A stretch of DNA of 64,000 nt, taken from assembly GCA_940337035.1 (NCBI GenBank), contig CALNHX010001940.1, positions 62,001-126,000 on the forward strand, written 5' to 3'. This DNA comes from Agriotes lineatus. Its lineage: Eukaryota > Arthropoda > Insecta > Coleoptera > Elateridae. Both the position numbers and the translations under genes were made by a program. The notes beneath the pieces are model-generated. The model saw only the letters and a list, made by a program, of their open reading frames with translations, did no database searches and had not been told where the DNA came from. This document shows positions 1 through 9,964 of the stretch, one piece after another. Each line of letters begins with the position of its first letter. The stretch's first letter is position 1.

Positions 1-618
1 TATTATTTCTTTAAATATGTACCATCTTTCTTCAAGATTTCCTTCTTTTTCTTTAACCATTTCAAATTTTTTCTTTGTTTCTTCCTTATATCTTTTCTTC
101 TTTTCTGGATCTTGTAGTCTCTTTATTGCTATTTTACTATATTCTGGTTCGTCTATTTTTTCTTGTCTTTTTTCATGCATTTCAGCTATTATTAATCTGT
201 GGTGTGTGCCTATTTCAGCTCTATTTTCTGTTCTAATTTGTCCGATTATCTGTGTCCTTTCTTGTGTGTACACTATATAGTCGATAATGCTTTTTGCATC
301 TCTCCCCTCTGCTACAAATGTGTATCTTTCTTTCAGTGGTTGTTCCCAGAAAGTGTTTCCTATTAGTAAATCATTTATTTGACAGAAGGTGAGCATTCTT
401 ATCCCATTTTTATTTAGTATTTCTTCACCATATTTTCCCCTACATCCAAGTCCTCTGCTCTCATCTTTTCCTATTCTTGAATTCCAGTCTCCCATCAATA
501 TTATTTTTTCAGAATTTTCTCTAATCTCGTCCAAAGTATTCTGTAGGTCTGTGTAGAATTCATCCATTTCCGTTTCGTTTGTTCCTTCTGTCGGTGCATA
601 TAGTTGTATTACATACAT
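1..618 (-). CDS. Non-LTR retrotransposon endonuclease domain, partial (off left edge)
   Basis: An open minus-strand frame of 206 codons begins with ATG at 618-616, just after an in-frame TAA, and runs off the window start without a stop. The translation matches an apurinic-like endonuclease (EEP fold) of non-LTR retrotransposons: an early VIQLYAPT block, the metal-site block LMGDWNSRIG (GDxN), a GKYGE...NG...FC..NDLLIGNTFW block, IDYI, and a terminal THHRLI (the SDHH-type motif, with T for S). After these comes a lysine/glutamate-rich linker, as found between endonuclease and reverse transcriptase in RTE/CR1-like elements. The first EEP motif (QExK-type) is missing, so the copy is probably 5'-truncated, which is usual for target-primed insertions. 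The reverse transcriptase, if present, lies outside the window. Clade assignment is inference; the endonuclease identity is strong. Confidence 0.78.
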   Translation of the reverse strand, partial: MYVIQLYAPTEGTNETEMDEFYTDLQNTLDEIRENSEKIILMGDWNSRIGKDESRGLGCRGKYGEEILNKNGIRMLTFCQINDLLIGNTFWEQPLKERYTFVAEGRDAKSIIDYIVYTQERTQIIGQIRTENRAEIGTHHRLIIAEMHEKRQEKIDEPEYSKIAIKRLQDPEKKKRYKEETKKKFEMVKEKEGNLEERWYIFKEII

Positions 619-1167
619 AATATGTAATTATTGTCGATTCATGAACTTAAAATATGATTTGTGTACCACATCTGAAATAATAAATACGTCTTTGTTGATA
701 GAACTATGGCAAATAAAAATAGGTCGTGTACGTTTTTCTAATCTCATAAACAGTAGGAAATTAATAGGTAGATAGATATTAAAGCAGTGATATGTTTAGA
801 TTTACCTGTTATTCAAAAATTGTAATAGTTTTATGCTAAATTGCAAATGTATTTGTAAATTTGTTAATCATTAAATACAATCACCGGCACGAAAAGCGGG
901 CCACCTAAGTATTTTAAATATTATTATAATATTTATATAAGCCAATATTAGAACACCATGTGCTTAAATGTATGTGTAAAATATTTTTAAACATTTTAAC
1001 ATGTTTCAATGTTAACTTGAATTGCTGTCTGCAAAAATATAGGTAACGAACGCAAAGGTATTTCAAGGCTAACTTCCTTTGTGTGAGCTGAGGTAAGAAA
1101 AAATGTAGGTTGCAACGAACTCAACTGGTTTGCGTGCGAAAGTCGTCCTTCGTTTCCAACAAGTTAG
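619..1167. other. AT-rich spacer, no gene seen
   Basis: About 550 bp of AT-rich DNA between the endonuclease fragment and the promoter at 1168. No open frame with family-like motifs, RNA gene or clear repeat is visible on either strand. It probably holds the 5' truncation point of the non-LTR element near 619-640 and the upstream promoter region of the next gene. Confidence 0.6.
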
Positions 1168-1200
1168 TATAAATACACCTGACTAAGGTGGAAGCAACCA
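1168..1200 (+). promoter_or_regulatory. Predicted TATA box and initiator
   Basis: TATAAATA lies at 1168-1175, and CCATTCT (fits the initiator consensus YYANWYY) places a predicted start site at A1200. The TATA-to-start spacing of about 32 bp is right for RNA polymerase II. The first ATG (1217) would follow a very short leader of about 17 nt. No transcript evidence is available. Confidence 0.42.
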
Positions 1201-1216
1201 TTCTCTTGTTTTTGCA

Positions 1217-2378
1217 ATGGCTAGCAACAGTGATGTTTGTGCGTTTTGCCAGGGTGTGATTTTGTCCAAAAAAATTCAAAATTTAATAGGCTCAGTTTGA
1301 AAAAATCGGGTGATGTTAAACTTTGCGCCTGCACGGAACCAAGCGGCTTAGCCCTCAGTTCCGCACAGGCGTCGCCGCAAGCCACCATAAAGGCTTTAAG
1401 TGACGTAGTAGTTGCGCCTACTTACGAAACCATTTCCCAAAGTAGTAGTCAAGGTTCCAGCAAAATTTTAAAATCGGCTTTAAAGAAAGGTCAGAAAAGG
1501 AAAAGTCCAGCAAAATTCAGTTTGGCAAAATATGTGGAGCGTATTGGTATGAATGCGGAAACTGATGTTCCTGTGGCAAAAATCCAAAATATGTTACCTG
1601 AGTCTCCTCATCTATCGCAAACGGCAATGTTAATGGAAACGTTCGATTTTGACGACATACCTTTGGAAAAGGTGGCTTCCGGCGACGGTGCGGCGCAAGA
1701 GTTTACAGCCCTTGTAGATGGTCTGGAGATCGACTCTGGCTCAAGTCGACCGACCAGTCGAATTTCGAAGCGGCCAACAATCCAACCTTCGGAAGATGTG
1801 GCCGCTGCACCGTCTGTAAGCTGCATTGTAATTGTACAGGCGTCTCCGGTTTCGGGCGGTGCAGCCGTCACGTCCTCAGCCACTGGAAGTGACGTAGTCG
1901 ATACTGTGGTGTCGATTACGTCTACCCCGCAGGAGGAGGAGGAAGACATGGATGACATGTCGCCATCCCAGCGTGCCGAACGTGAATACGTGTCTAATCG
2001 CAATGCGATAGATGCTAAAGCGGCCGATCTTCGCAGTGGAGAGCATTACATAAGGTATATTAGATATTAGATATTATTTTTCTATCCATATATGTTATGT
2101 AACATTGAAGGTGTTTAGAACGTGGTTTTCCCAGTTTAATAGCTTATATTGTTATTAGCTCCCTAGAAATTCGAGCTGCCAGCCTAGAAGCGGTGATGCA
2201 TGATGAGTAACTAAAAAGCATAGCTGCTTTACCTAAGATCCTCCACGACCACAGCGCAACTAACATGGACATCTTTAAGAATGCTGCGTTAGCAAGGCTA
2301 GAGGTAATCCAAGATCTGTTAGCTGTGGAGAGTGCGATTCCTGCAAGACGTCAGCTGCTCAATAAAAAGGCTAAGTAA
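1217..2378 (+). pseudogene. Broken two-exon gene of unknown function, next to the PolB gene
   Basis: I do not recognise the product. The ATG at 1217 follows the TATA/initiator signal and opens MASNSDVCAFCQ, with a CxxC pair, but that frame hits TGA at 1298-1300. A neighbouring frame is open from about 1240 to 2070 and encodes a Ser/Ala/Val-rich, low-complexity protein with a basic patch (KKGQKRK) and an acidic run (EEEEED). A donor AG|GTATAT at 2054/2055 and an acceptor TTATTAG ending at 2158 join it in phase to a second exon. That exon looks helical (LEIRAASLEAVMHDE, then LARLEVIQDLLAVE) and ends with TAA at 2376-2378, but it carries an in-frame TAA at 2208-2210. A frame change plus an internal stop indicates a decayed copy. 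Its position directly upstream of a Polinton-like polymerase, on the same strand, suggests it belonged to the same element; this is inference. The upper exon alone could instead be an untranslated or misread region. Confidence 0.4.
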
Positions 2379-2630
2379 AGAGTAGATAATCGTGTAACAT
2401 ATCATACACCCCTAACACAAATAACCTTCCCTCTATCCTCTCCAGGGTGTCCAAAGCGAATCCTCCCCGTGGTGACACCTGGGTATTCCGTTCGAGGTTT
2501 AATTTGTTAATCAGTGTTTGTAAATAAAGGTGTTCATTGTGTTTGTGAATAGTAAGCCTCGAGCTGGGCAGCTAATCGCGCAGTTAGTATATTAACCGAT
2601 TGCGCGAGACTAATTCGCCATTATTTTCAG
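2379..2630 (+). other. Intergenic stretch upstream of PolB exons
   Basis: This holds the 3' untranslated region and poly(A) signal of the upstream gene and ends in TTATTTTCAG (2621-2630), a good splice acceptor for the first recognisable PolB exon. No ATG is found in the 90 bp before this acceptor, so the true first exon and start of the polymerase gene were not identified. Confidence 0.45.
2523..2547 (+). promoter_or_regulatory. Poly(A) signal AATAAA with GT-rich downstream element
   Basis: AATAAA at 2523-2528 is followed within 3-20 bp by TGTTCATTGTGTTTGTG (2531-2547), the usual arrangement of a cleavage/polyadenylation site. It is 145 bp after the terminal TAA of the upstream broken gene and before the PolB exons, so it plausibly ends the upstream transcript. 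Confidence 0.4.
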
Positions 2631-2860
2631 GTGCACTGCTTGCGGAGAGTCCTTCACCAGAGCTGACAATTTGTTTCGCCATCGAAGAGATAGCTGTCGC
2701 CACGAGCTGGGCCACCCATCGACGAGTGGTAGTGGAAACATGTTGATTGCTGCTGATTATGTCGATTATGTGTTTCCTATTGGTGACGCTATGGAGGCTT
2801 CGGCAGCAGCTGGTGAGGGACCATCGGCGAGTAAACGTCCAAGACCTAATGACTCCAGCG

Positions 2861-2916
2861 GTAGTGAGTGTGTCCCTATTGTAGTGTTTCATGTTTTCTA
2901 ACGTTTGGTTTAACAG
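2861..2916 (+). other. Intron 1 (visible) of PolB gene, 56 bp
   Basis: Donor G|GTAGTG after 2860 and acceptor TTTAACAG ending at 2916, with a TCTAAC branch-like sequence 11-17 bp before the acceptor. Splicing is phase 1 and links the first zinc-finger exon to the second without changing frame. Confidence 0.65.
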
Positions 2917-3372
2917 AACACCTCCCCAAGACGCAATACTGCGACGTGTGTGATGAAAATGTTCCTCGGACTTGTTTCGTTGGACACCTGAGGAGCAATC
3001 GTCACACCAGGCGGTGTGATGTCATCTACCTGGAGAAAGGAGTGGTAGCCCTTCCAAGCGCCTTCAAGTTCCGTGTTGCCAGCTACAGGGTGTCCACGGA
3101 AAATTATCATATAAGTGTTGTAGAATATATGACCGAATTGAAAGACAAAATTATAGGCCTTATAGAAGGACAACTGACCAAATTAAACAGTATAAAATTC
3201 AATTTCGAACTTTTAGGGTATTTTGTTTTGGAGACTCAAGATGTACAAGACGTCAAAAGTTTTAATACGACCAACGAGGTGGTCACTCGCGGTACATACT
3301 TGAACGAATTATATGATAATTTAACGGGGATATTGGACCAGAAGGTGTCCGAATTTGAGGAACGCGATTCAG

Positions 3373-3427
3373 GTGTGTATTACAACTGTAAATCTTGTTA
3401 ATGTTACTAACCGCAAAATGTTTACAG
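3373..3427 (+). other. Intron 2 (visible) of PolB gene, 55 bp
   Basis: Donor TCAG|GTGTGT at 3372/3373 and acceptor TGTTTACAG ending at 3427, with a TTACTAAC branch-like sequence. It is phase 1, like the previous intron. Its short length is typical of insect genomes. Confidence 0.72.
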
Positions 3428-4623
3428 GGTGGATCTTGAAGCAGTTGCTGTACCTAGAATTAAATATAAATAAATTCAATCCGTTTCGGGCGACTTCGTA
3501 TATCCCGCTCCCGGAGCAGATTCAGTCCAAGAAAGCGATCGTGAACGTCCAAAACGTCGAGGACGAGTGTTGTTTCGGGTGGGCGGTAACCTCGGCCATC
3601 TGCGAACCAGATGGAGCGTCTAATCGAACGAGTTCGTATCCAGATTGCCGCGAGTTTTTAAATTTTAAGGACATTGAATTCCCTGTTAGATTGCGCGATA
3701 TTTCTAAATTTTGAAAAAATTAACCCTCAACTTTCTATAAATGTATACGCGTTGGAAAAGACTTTTCAAAACGATATTACCATATATGAAGTTGTGGGAC
3801 CTCTGTACTATTCGCCACGTATAAAAGAAAACGGACATATAAATTTGCTGCTTCTAACAGACGGCGAAGGTAATAACCACTACTTTTGGATCGCTGATTT
3901 GTCTAGGTTAGTTTCGCGGCAAATAACGGCTAGGGCCAATGCGAAACATTTTTGTAATGGCTGTCTAAATTACTTTCGCACCGATACCCACCTGGAGAAC
4001 CATAAGCTTTTTGACTGTAATCATGTGTACACAAAGTTGCCTACGACAGAGTGGATCACGGATAAGTGTGGGGAGGTGAGGCCACAGAACATTCTTAAAT
4101 TTGATAATTATCATAAGCAATTGAAAGTGCCCTATATATGCTATGCAGATTTCGAGACCATTTCATCACCTGTCGATGGTGGGAATCAGGAGCCGGATCG
4201 CGAAAGACCATATACGGTCAAAACGTGCGAGCGCAAACCGTCATCTTTCTCGTATTATTTGAAATATTCTTTTGATTATACTCGATCCAAATTCGAAATT
4301 TATAGGGGTGAGGATGCTGTGGATGTGTTTGTTGAGCGTCTAGACAGAGACGTTCGCGCGCTATATTCCAACAGTTTGAAGCATGTTGTACCCCTCAAGC
4401 CTCTGGCTCCGCAAGAAATTCAAAATTTTAAGGATGCTGCTTCATGCCATATTTGCAATCGTCCTTTTGGAGAGGGAGACGTAAAGGTTCGCGATCACGA
4501 CCATTTGACCGGAGACTATCGGGGAGCTGCCCATTCCAATTGCAATCTGAATTATAAACTTCCAAATTTTATTCCCGTATTTTTTCACAATTTAAATTAC
4601 GATTCCCACCTTTTTGTCAAACA

Positions 4624-6696
4624 TGTTACCCCCTTTAACTACTATACGACACAACAAATAACGGCCAACAATGCGTTACAACAAAATGCCCCTCTGCGCT
4701 ACTACTGCTCCAGAACCTCTGCCACCAAATAGGGGTAGCTAGGGAGTTTACGCTCGCGACCGCTCAGCCGCAGATAGGGAGGGTTCGAAAGTACGAATTA
4801 CCTGTGATTCCAGGATCCTAGGGCGCCACGCCGTTGCAGCTCGTATTAATACTCCCCGTTGGAACGTGTAACGGCGAACCTAAAGTGCTTATTAAAGAAA
4901 CCAGAGATTCGACGCAGTAGCAATCAAAAGACAGGGTACATATTTACACATATAATACCAACAATGGGTTCAATACATTCGACACAATATACATGAGGTT
5001 TAAGATCAGATTTGTAAATCAAAGACAAATGAAATTTAAAGCCCTAGTTAGAATTTACTTATTAACTTCAATTGTAGTCAAACGCAACTATTGAAAATAA
5101 ATTGCTGCCAAAGTGGCAACAAAGGCACAACAATTCGGCCGCATCCTGTGAGGCAGGGTACGCCGAAACTAGAGCTATGCAAGCAAAAAGGCTAACTAAA
5201 ACCCCGAAGGTTAGGTTATGGTTTTAGGGTTACGTCAAGATTTCTAAGGGTTGAAGCCCGCTGTTACGGTTGTATGATCATACAGGCGCTGCGGTTTCTA
5301 TGTCAAACACATCATGTTATCATAATGACCACTTAAAGCAACGGCTTGAATTATGCTCCTAACAAACCTCAAATACAAATTATAAGGCTACCGTGAACGG
5401 CTCTTTAGCCACAATCTCCCCTCAATAATGACAAGTTAACAAATTAACCTCTGCAATAGAGTTAATAAATTACATACAAATACAGCTAGCCCGTAATCTA
5501 TGAAAGCTAATCTGTCTTAAGCTAAATTTACAACATAACTGAATGGTTTATGACGTTACACAAACCTGATCGTAGCAAATAACTCGTTAAACCAAAAATA
5601 TCTAGCTGTTCTGTCTTAAGATAGTTCAACAACATAACTGAATGTTTTATTAGGTTACAACTAAAACAAAGCAAATGAAATGCAACCGCAACGAGTTGCA
5701 AAGAAAACGAAGTGGCACTGATCGCAGTTTAATTAATTTAAATTAATGAAAATGACGGGACATTGTCCTCGTGAGCATTTCCCCAAATAAAACCCATAAA
5801 TATTTTCTACGTTGACAAAGCATAATAGCTGCATTTCAATTCATGGCAGCAACGACGCAATTAATGAACAGAAATACAATTGACAAGAAATCGTACAACA
5901 CCTGGTTCGATGGTTCTTCAAACCTCCAGCGGAGAATTAAATGGAGTCCCTTTGGGTGGAAGGCTCCAATCGGCGGAGTCCTGCAGGTGAATTGCTCAGC
6001 CTGGCCCCCAGAGATCCGCACGGTGGGACAAACACGTGGTTTTAACCTCACCAAGAAAACATTGCACAAATTCGAGACAACATCAAGCAGGTTTCAGCGA
6101 GGGAGATCGATCGCTAAGCGAGGTCGCTGCTAAAATCTGATCCAGCAGAAAAGAAGTAGAAGTCGAAGTAGAAGAAGCTGTGTAGGAACGTCCAAATTAG
6201 AAATTTGCACTTAAAATGAACAAGATTACATACCAAGGATTAAACAGAATTTCGCACACAAGCATCTAGCGTTATGATCCCTGAGGACTTCTGCACAAAC
6301 TACATTTCCCAGAAATGGGCGAGCATCGGCCAAAAACTCAACAATTAGCACAAGACGAAGCGGGTACAATTACATCCCATAATGGACGCCAAACCAAGTC
6401 GATTCAATTGTTTGCCAAAAATCGATAAACGTTAACATCGCCTCCAGCAACTAGCCAATCCGAGAATTTCTTACGTCAAAATTGACGAATTGGATCGATC
6501 TCAAGGATCGTACACTAGCGACTAAAATGAACAAGGTTCGATTCAAAAATCGTTACATTGCGCGCCACCTCTCTCAAGATGCGAGAGCTTGAGGACCGAA
6601 ATCTACAATGACATTACAGGCAACTCGGCTAACCGAGCACTAAGTATTGCCTAAAATCAGGCGCTCGAAGCTACTTAAAAAAATTGGAATGTAACA
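4624..6696 (-). repeat. 3' LTR (2073 bp)
   Basis: Direct copy of 13212-15267. It starts TGTTACCCCC on the plus strand and ends GGAATGTAACA, giving a 6 bp terminal inverted repeat TGTTAC/GTAACA. It carries a 21 bp insertion near 6100-6125 that the other copy lacks. Short open frames of 77-96 codons inside it (5836-6133) recur in the other LTR at the same place and show no family motif, so I do not call them genes. The outer edge cuts the PolB exonuclease domain. Confidence 0.93.
5646..5651 (-). promoter_or_regulatory. Possible LTR poly(A) signal (AATAAA on minus strand)
   Basis: TTTATT on the plus strand reads AATAAA in the element's sense direction, and the same site occurs at 14234-14239 in the other LTR. 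An LTR needs such a signal at the R/U5 boundary, but I cannot place the transcription start, so this is only a candidate. Confidence 0.25.
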
Positions 6697-6712
6697 ACTC
6701 CCCTTCTACTTC
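6697..6712 (-). other. Polypurine tract (plus-strand primer)
   Basis: On the minus strand, GAAGTAGAAGGGGAGT lies directly against the first base of the 3' LTR (TGTTAC). A purine-rich run abutting the 3' LTR is the expected RNase H-resistant primer for plus-strand DNA synthesis. This supports the LTR boundary at 6696. Confidence 0.75.
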
Positions 6713-7420
6713 GATAAGGTGGAAAATTCCCACAATTTTACACCTTACAACTTAAATGTAATAAAAAAAGAAAAGGAATACTCCCACTAATATATACAGA
6801 ACCATACTCGGGATCAGAGTACACCAGAAGGATGACTATCACCAAACTAACGAGGCGAAATGAGTCAGTGAATTATGGAACACTGTGCTATCTAATCCGC
6901 ACAACGGCGCAATGGAATTCTCTACAACAAGAAGAAATCCCATAATCCAATTAGTTGAGAGTCTACATCCCGTATGAATTACGGTATCCACAAAGCAGAT
7001 CCATCGACAACCCAACTACAACACGCGGTCCCAAAACCTTACATCGTCATGACTCGATCCAACAAGAACAAAGGTGTAACTGTAACACCCCAAATATGAA
7101 CAACTTAGAAAACTAAACAGACAAGACTGGCAATGACTCCACAACTCGAAATACTGGTGTTTTTCGTAGACAGCCATAAATCCACACAAGTGTATAGACC
7201 AATGCGCTGCTGACTGCGAACGATATACAGCCCAACACGACGACACTGATCCCGTCGGCCCGCGAAGGCGGTAGGATCCTGAAACAGAAGCGACTCTCAC
7301 AGTCACATAGAACCCCCTAAGCGTTGTCAAACCAAAACACACTCAGACGCGCTGAGAAGCCAAGCAGCCGAATAATAGAGTGTATTTACACACGGTACCT
7401 ACACAATAATACAAAGAAAA
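6713..7420 (-). other. 3' internal region of the retrotransposon, no env gene
   Basis: Sequence between the polypurine tract and the internal duplication. An open frame of 108 codons at 7016-7342 has no transmembrane/SU-like features or recognisable family, so it is probably chance. No envelope-like frame exists anywhere between pol and the 3' LTR, so this is a non-enveloped (gag-pol only) element as it stands. Confidence 0.6.
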
Positions 7421-8013
7421 GAAAAAGCCTCCTTGATCGCTCCAACGACAGCGCTGCTGAAATCCAGCTGGTCCACCAATAGGATAGGGATCAACTACCT
7501 CGTCGCTATGATGACAAAAGCGCCGATGAGGAAAGTTGTCAACTGTCTTTACTATCCTAAAACCAAAAAAATACCCATTCTAACAGCAAAGCCAACTCAA
7601 CACCAACAACACCAGTCGCAAAAACGGCCAAGACGACGCCTAACCTAGATTACAAGTTACCCGCCCCAGTAAAATCCACCCGCCCCACCTTAGAATTATT
7701 ATCTACAAGAACGTTCACAAAAGAACAAATGAAAAAGCCTTCTCAATCATTCCAACGACAGCACCGCTGGAATCCAGTCAGTTCGCCGATAAGACAGGGA
7801 TCAACCACCTCGTCGCTACGATGACAAAAAGCGCCGATGAGGACAGTTGTCGAATCTACCAACCGAAACCACAATTACCCATCCAACCAAGAAAACTACC
7901 TCGACGCCAGCGACACTGGTCGCAAAAAAAACCAAGAAGACAACTAACCTAACTTATAAGTTACCCGCCCCAGTAAAATCCACCCGCCCCACCTTAGAAT
8001 TACTATATACAAG
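7421..8013. repeat. Imperfect tandem duplication (about 285 bp x2) in the 3' internal region
   Basis: Segments 7421-7709 and 7731-8013 align at an offset of 304-310 bp. Both begin GAAAAAGCCT, share the block CTCGTCGCTA...GATGACAAAA..GCGCCGATGAGGA, and end in CCGCCCCAGTAAAATCCACC...CTTAGAATTA. They differ by many substitutions and small indels, so the duplication is old compared with the LTR divergence and belongs to the element lineage rather than this insertion. Confidence 0.8.
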
Positions 8014-8227
8014 TAACCTACTTGACAAAATGAAATAATGAAGAGAAAGATAAGAATCAAAGCCGAGAGGAAGTTAAAGAGACGACACAAGACCACTGCG
8101 AACCAAGATAAAGCAAGAGGAAAGAAGGGAGAACTGCCGAAAGGAAAATTGCTTTAGGGCTTACTACGGCACTGAACTAGGTCTGCCCAGGGATGGAGGT
8201 GGCACCCCGAATCAACGATTGTCAACA

Positions 8228-9964
8228 TTACAAGTCCACGTCCAAATGTGAAGGCTTCAAATCCTGCACATGCCAAACACCTTTTCGATTGCCAAAATCG
8301 TCTTCCAGTTCATAGGAACAATAACCAACCTTACGACGAATCTTAAAAGGACCTACAAATCTGGGAGCGAGCTTAGCATTAATATAGTCCACGGCACTCG
8401 ACAAAACCTTATTCCTGCGCCAAACCAATTGGCCTATATGATAGTCGACGGGACGACGCCGCAGATCGTAAGTGCGCTTACCACGCTCATGGGCTTGCTG
8501 CAGTCGAGTTCGAACTCGTTCGAACATCCGACGAAAGCCTTGCCGACGTTGATCAGCATCAACAGGCTGTTCTGCTGGGTCAGTGATATCTCTAGGCTGA
8601 CGATGTTCGTCGCCGGTACTTATATAATTTCTACCAAAATTAACAAAATACGGGTTATATCCCGTGGTCTCATGCTTAGCTGTTCGAATAGCACAGCCAA
8701 CTGCAGAAAGATGCAAGTCCCATTTACGTTGGTTTTCCTTTACGTACGATGCCAACATGGTTTTGACAACACGATTGACCCTCTCAACAGGATCGGCACG
8801 AGGATAATACAGTGGAGTATAACAAACATTCACATGGTATTTGGCACACATAGCCCGAAATTCTCTACTTTTCATTTGTACACCATTGTCACAAATTATG
8901 GATTGAGGAACCCCAAAAACGAGAAAGATATCCTCCTCAACATGTCGAGTAAGCGATTTAGCCGTAGCGGATCTAACTGGAAATAAAGAGACATATTTGC
9001 TGAAGTAATCTGAAACGACAAGAATGTGCGCATAACCACGAGTCGAACGAGGCAAAGGTCCGACGAAGTCCAGACTAATCATCTGCCAGGGCCGAGGGAC
9101 ATCGGGTCGAGATCCCATTAAGCCAGCTGGAGCTTTCTGCTCGGGTTTCTGCTCTGCACAAACACGACAACTCTTGACATAGCGAAAAACGTCACTCTTC
9201 ATTCCAGGCCAAATATAGCGATTGTGCAACTTCCAATATACTTTATAGCCACCTAAATGTCCAGCTCGAACGTCATCATGATGTTGACGAAGAAGTTCGG
9301 ATCGTTTATCCTTCGGCACGACAGCCTTCCAATAATCTTGTTCCGTCGCAAGTTCTGGCACTGGGCAACGGCCATACTTAAACAAAAGGTTGTTTTCAAT
9401 TCGCCAACGAGGATACTTTTGAGGGTTCTCAGCAACATTGCGAAGCATACCTAAATACCAAGGATCGGTGGTGTCATGAAACTCATGAGGGGTATCAACA
9501 AGATCGACTACTGGAACAGAACGAGACAAAAAATCGGGAACGACATGCTCTTTCCCTTTCCTATGAACAATATCAAAATCAAAGGGCTGCAATCTTAAAG
9601 CCCATCTACCAAGTCTACCACAAGGGTCTTTCAATCGATTCAACCACAGGAGCGAAAAATGATCCGTAACAATGGTGAAGTGTACACCTTCCAAATACTG
9701 ACGCAGCCTTTCCACGGCCCAAATAACTGCTAAGCATTCCCGCTCGGTGGTGGTATATTTACGCTCAGGACGAGTGAGTGACCTAGATAAGAAGCAAATA
9801 ACTTTTTCTTCTCCATCAAGATTCTGGGTCAAGACAGCTCCGAGTCCATACGCCGAAGCATCAGTTTGAACTACAAAGGGTCGGGAAAAATCTGGACAAC
9901 TTAGAATAGGTGCTGAAATCAAATGTTCTTTGATCGAACGAAAAGCAACATCGCATTCCGCAGT
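8228..9964 (-). CDS. pol: Pol, 3' part: RNase H and integrase
   Basis: The frame continues from the reverse transcriptase without shift, after an in-frame TGA at 9967-9965, to a TAA at 8230-8228. RNase H: VVQTDASAYGLGAVL with the catalytic D, TTERECLAV with the E, and VTDHFSLLWL with the next D. Integrase: an HHCC zinc-binding region (HHDDVRAGHLGGYK ... CRVCAEQK), then the DDE core with SLDFVGPLP, ICDNGVQMKS and YYPRADPVERVNR. The C-terminal tail LAPRFVGPFKI...VWHVQDLKPSH is a GPY/F-type module; no chromodomain is seen. The product would copy and insert element cDNA in the nucleus. It is normally made as part of Gag-Pol, so unless the TGA is read through, this part is not expressed from this copy. 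The residues needed for catalysis look intact. Confidence 0.9.
   Translation of the reverse strand, partial: TAECDVAFRSIKEHLISAPILSCPDFSRPFVVQTDASAYGLGAVLTQNLDGEEKVICFLSRSLTRPERKYTTTERECLAVIWAVERLRQYLEGVHFTIVTDHFSLLWLNRLKDPCGRLGRWALRLQPFDFDIVHRKGKEHVVPDFLSRSVPVVDLVDTPHEFHDTTDPWYLGMLRNVAENPQKYPRWRIENNLLFKYGRCPVPELATEQDYWKAVVPKDKRSELLRQHHDDVRAGHLGGYKVYWKLHNRYIWPGMKSDVFRYVKSCRVCAEQKPEQKAPAGLMGSRPDVPRPWQMISLDFVGPLPRSTRGYAHILVVSDYFSKYVSLFPVRSATAKSLTRHVEEDIFLVFGVPQSIICDNGVQMKSREFRAMCAKYHVNVCYTPLYYPRADPVERVNRVVKTMLASYVKENQRKWDLHLSAVGCAIRTAKHETTGYNPYFVNFGRNYISTGDEHRQPRDITDPAEQPVDADQRRQGFRRMFERVRTRLQQAHERGKRTYDLRRRPVDYHIGQLVWRRNKVLSSAVDYINAKLAPRFVGPFKIRRKVGYCSYELEDDFGNRKGVWHVQDLKPSHLDVDL

Larger units (their letters stand above)
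2631..4627 (+). pseudogene. Protein-primed type B DNA polymerase (Polinton/adintovirus-like), 5' half, frameshifted and truncated
   Basis: Three exons are visible: 2631-2860, 2917-3372 and 3428 onward. Phases agree across both GT-AG introns. Exon one encodes a C-x2-C-x12-H-x4-C zinc finger (starts CTACGESF), then a Ser/Gly-rich linker; exon two carries a second finger starting CDVCDEN. The third exon has the conserved LELNINKFNP and IPLPEQI blocks seen in insect PolB-like proteins. The frame changes around 3709-3719 (T4/A6 homopolymers; the first frame ends in TGA at 3712-3714). Downstream are a further finger (CNGCLNYF...), exonuclease motif I YADFET, an endonuclease VII-like block (CHICNRPF ... 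DHDHLTGDYRGAAH ... CN), and exonuclease motif II HNLNYDSHLF. Coding stops at 4623-4627, where the LTR begins. Exo III and the polymerase palm motifs are absent, and the missing half is not on the far side of the LTR element. The enzyme family replicates linear element genomes by protein priming; this copy cannot encode an active polymerase. Family call strong, Polinton versus adintovirus unresolved. Confidence 0.8.

Noticed and set aside
17..280. 87-codon plus-strand frame rich in Phe/Ser/Leu
   Set aside because: It is the complement of the well-supported non-LTR endonuclease frame on the minus strand.
1608..2003. 131-codon minus-strand frame
   Set aside because: It mirrors the Ser/Ala/Val-rich plus-strand exon, which has promoter, splice and poly(A) context.
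5836..6133. Short frames of 77-96 codons inside the LTR (also at 14424-14700)
   Set aside because: They appear in both LTRs simply because the LTRs are copies, overlap each other on opposite strands, and resemble no known protein.
7016..7342. 108-codon minus-strand frame as a possible env remnant
   Set aside because: No signal peptide, cleavage site, fusion peptide or convincing membrane anchor is visible, and it is far shorter than any env.
8270..8986. 238-codon plus-strand frame
   Set aside because: It lies opposite the integrase coding region, whose motifs are clear; it shows no family-like motifs of its own.
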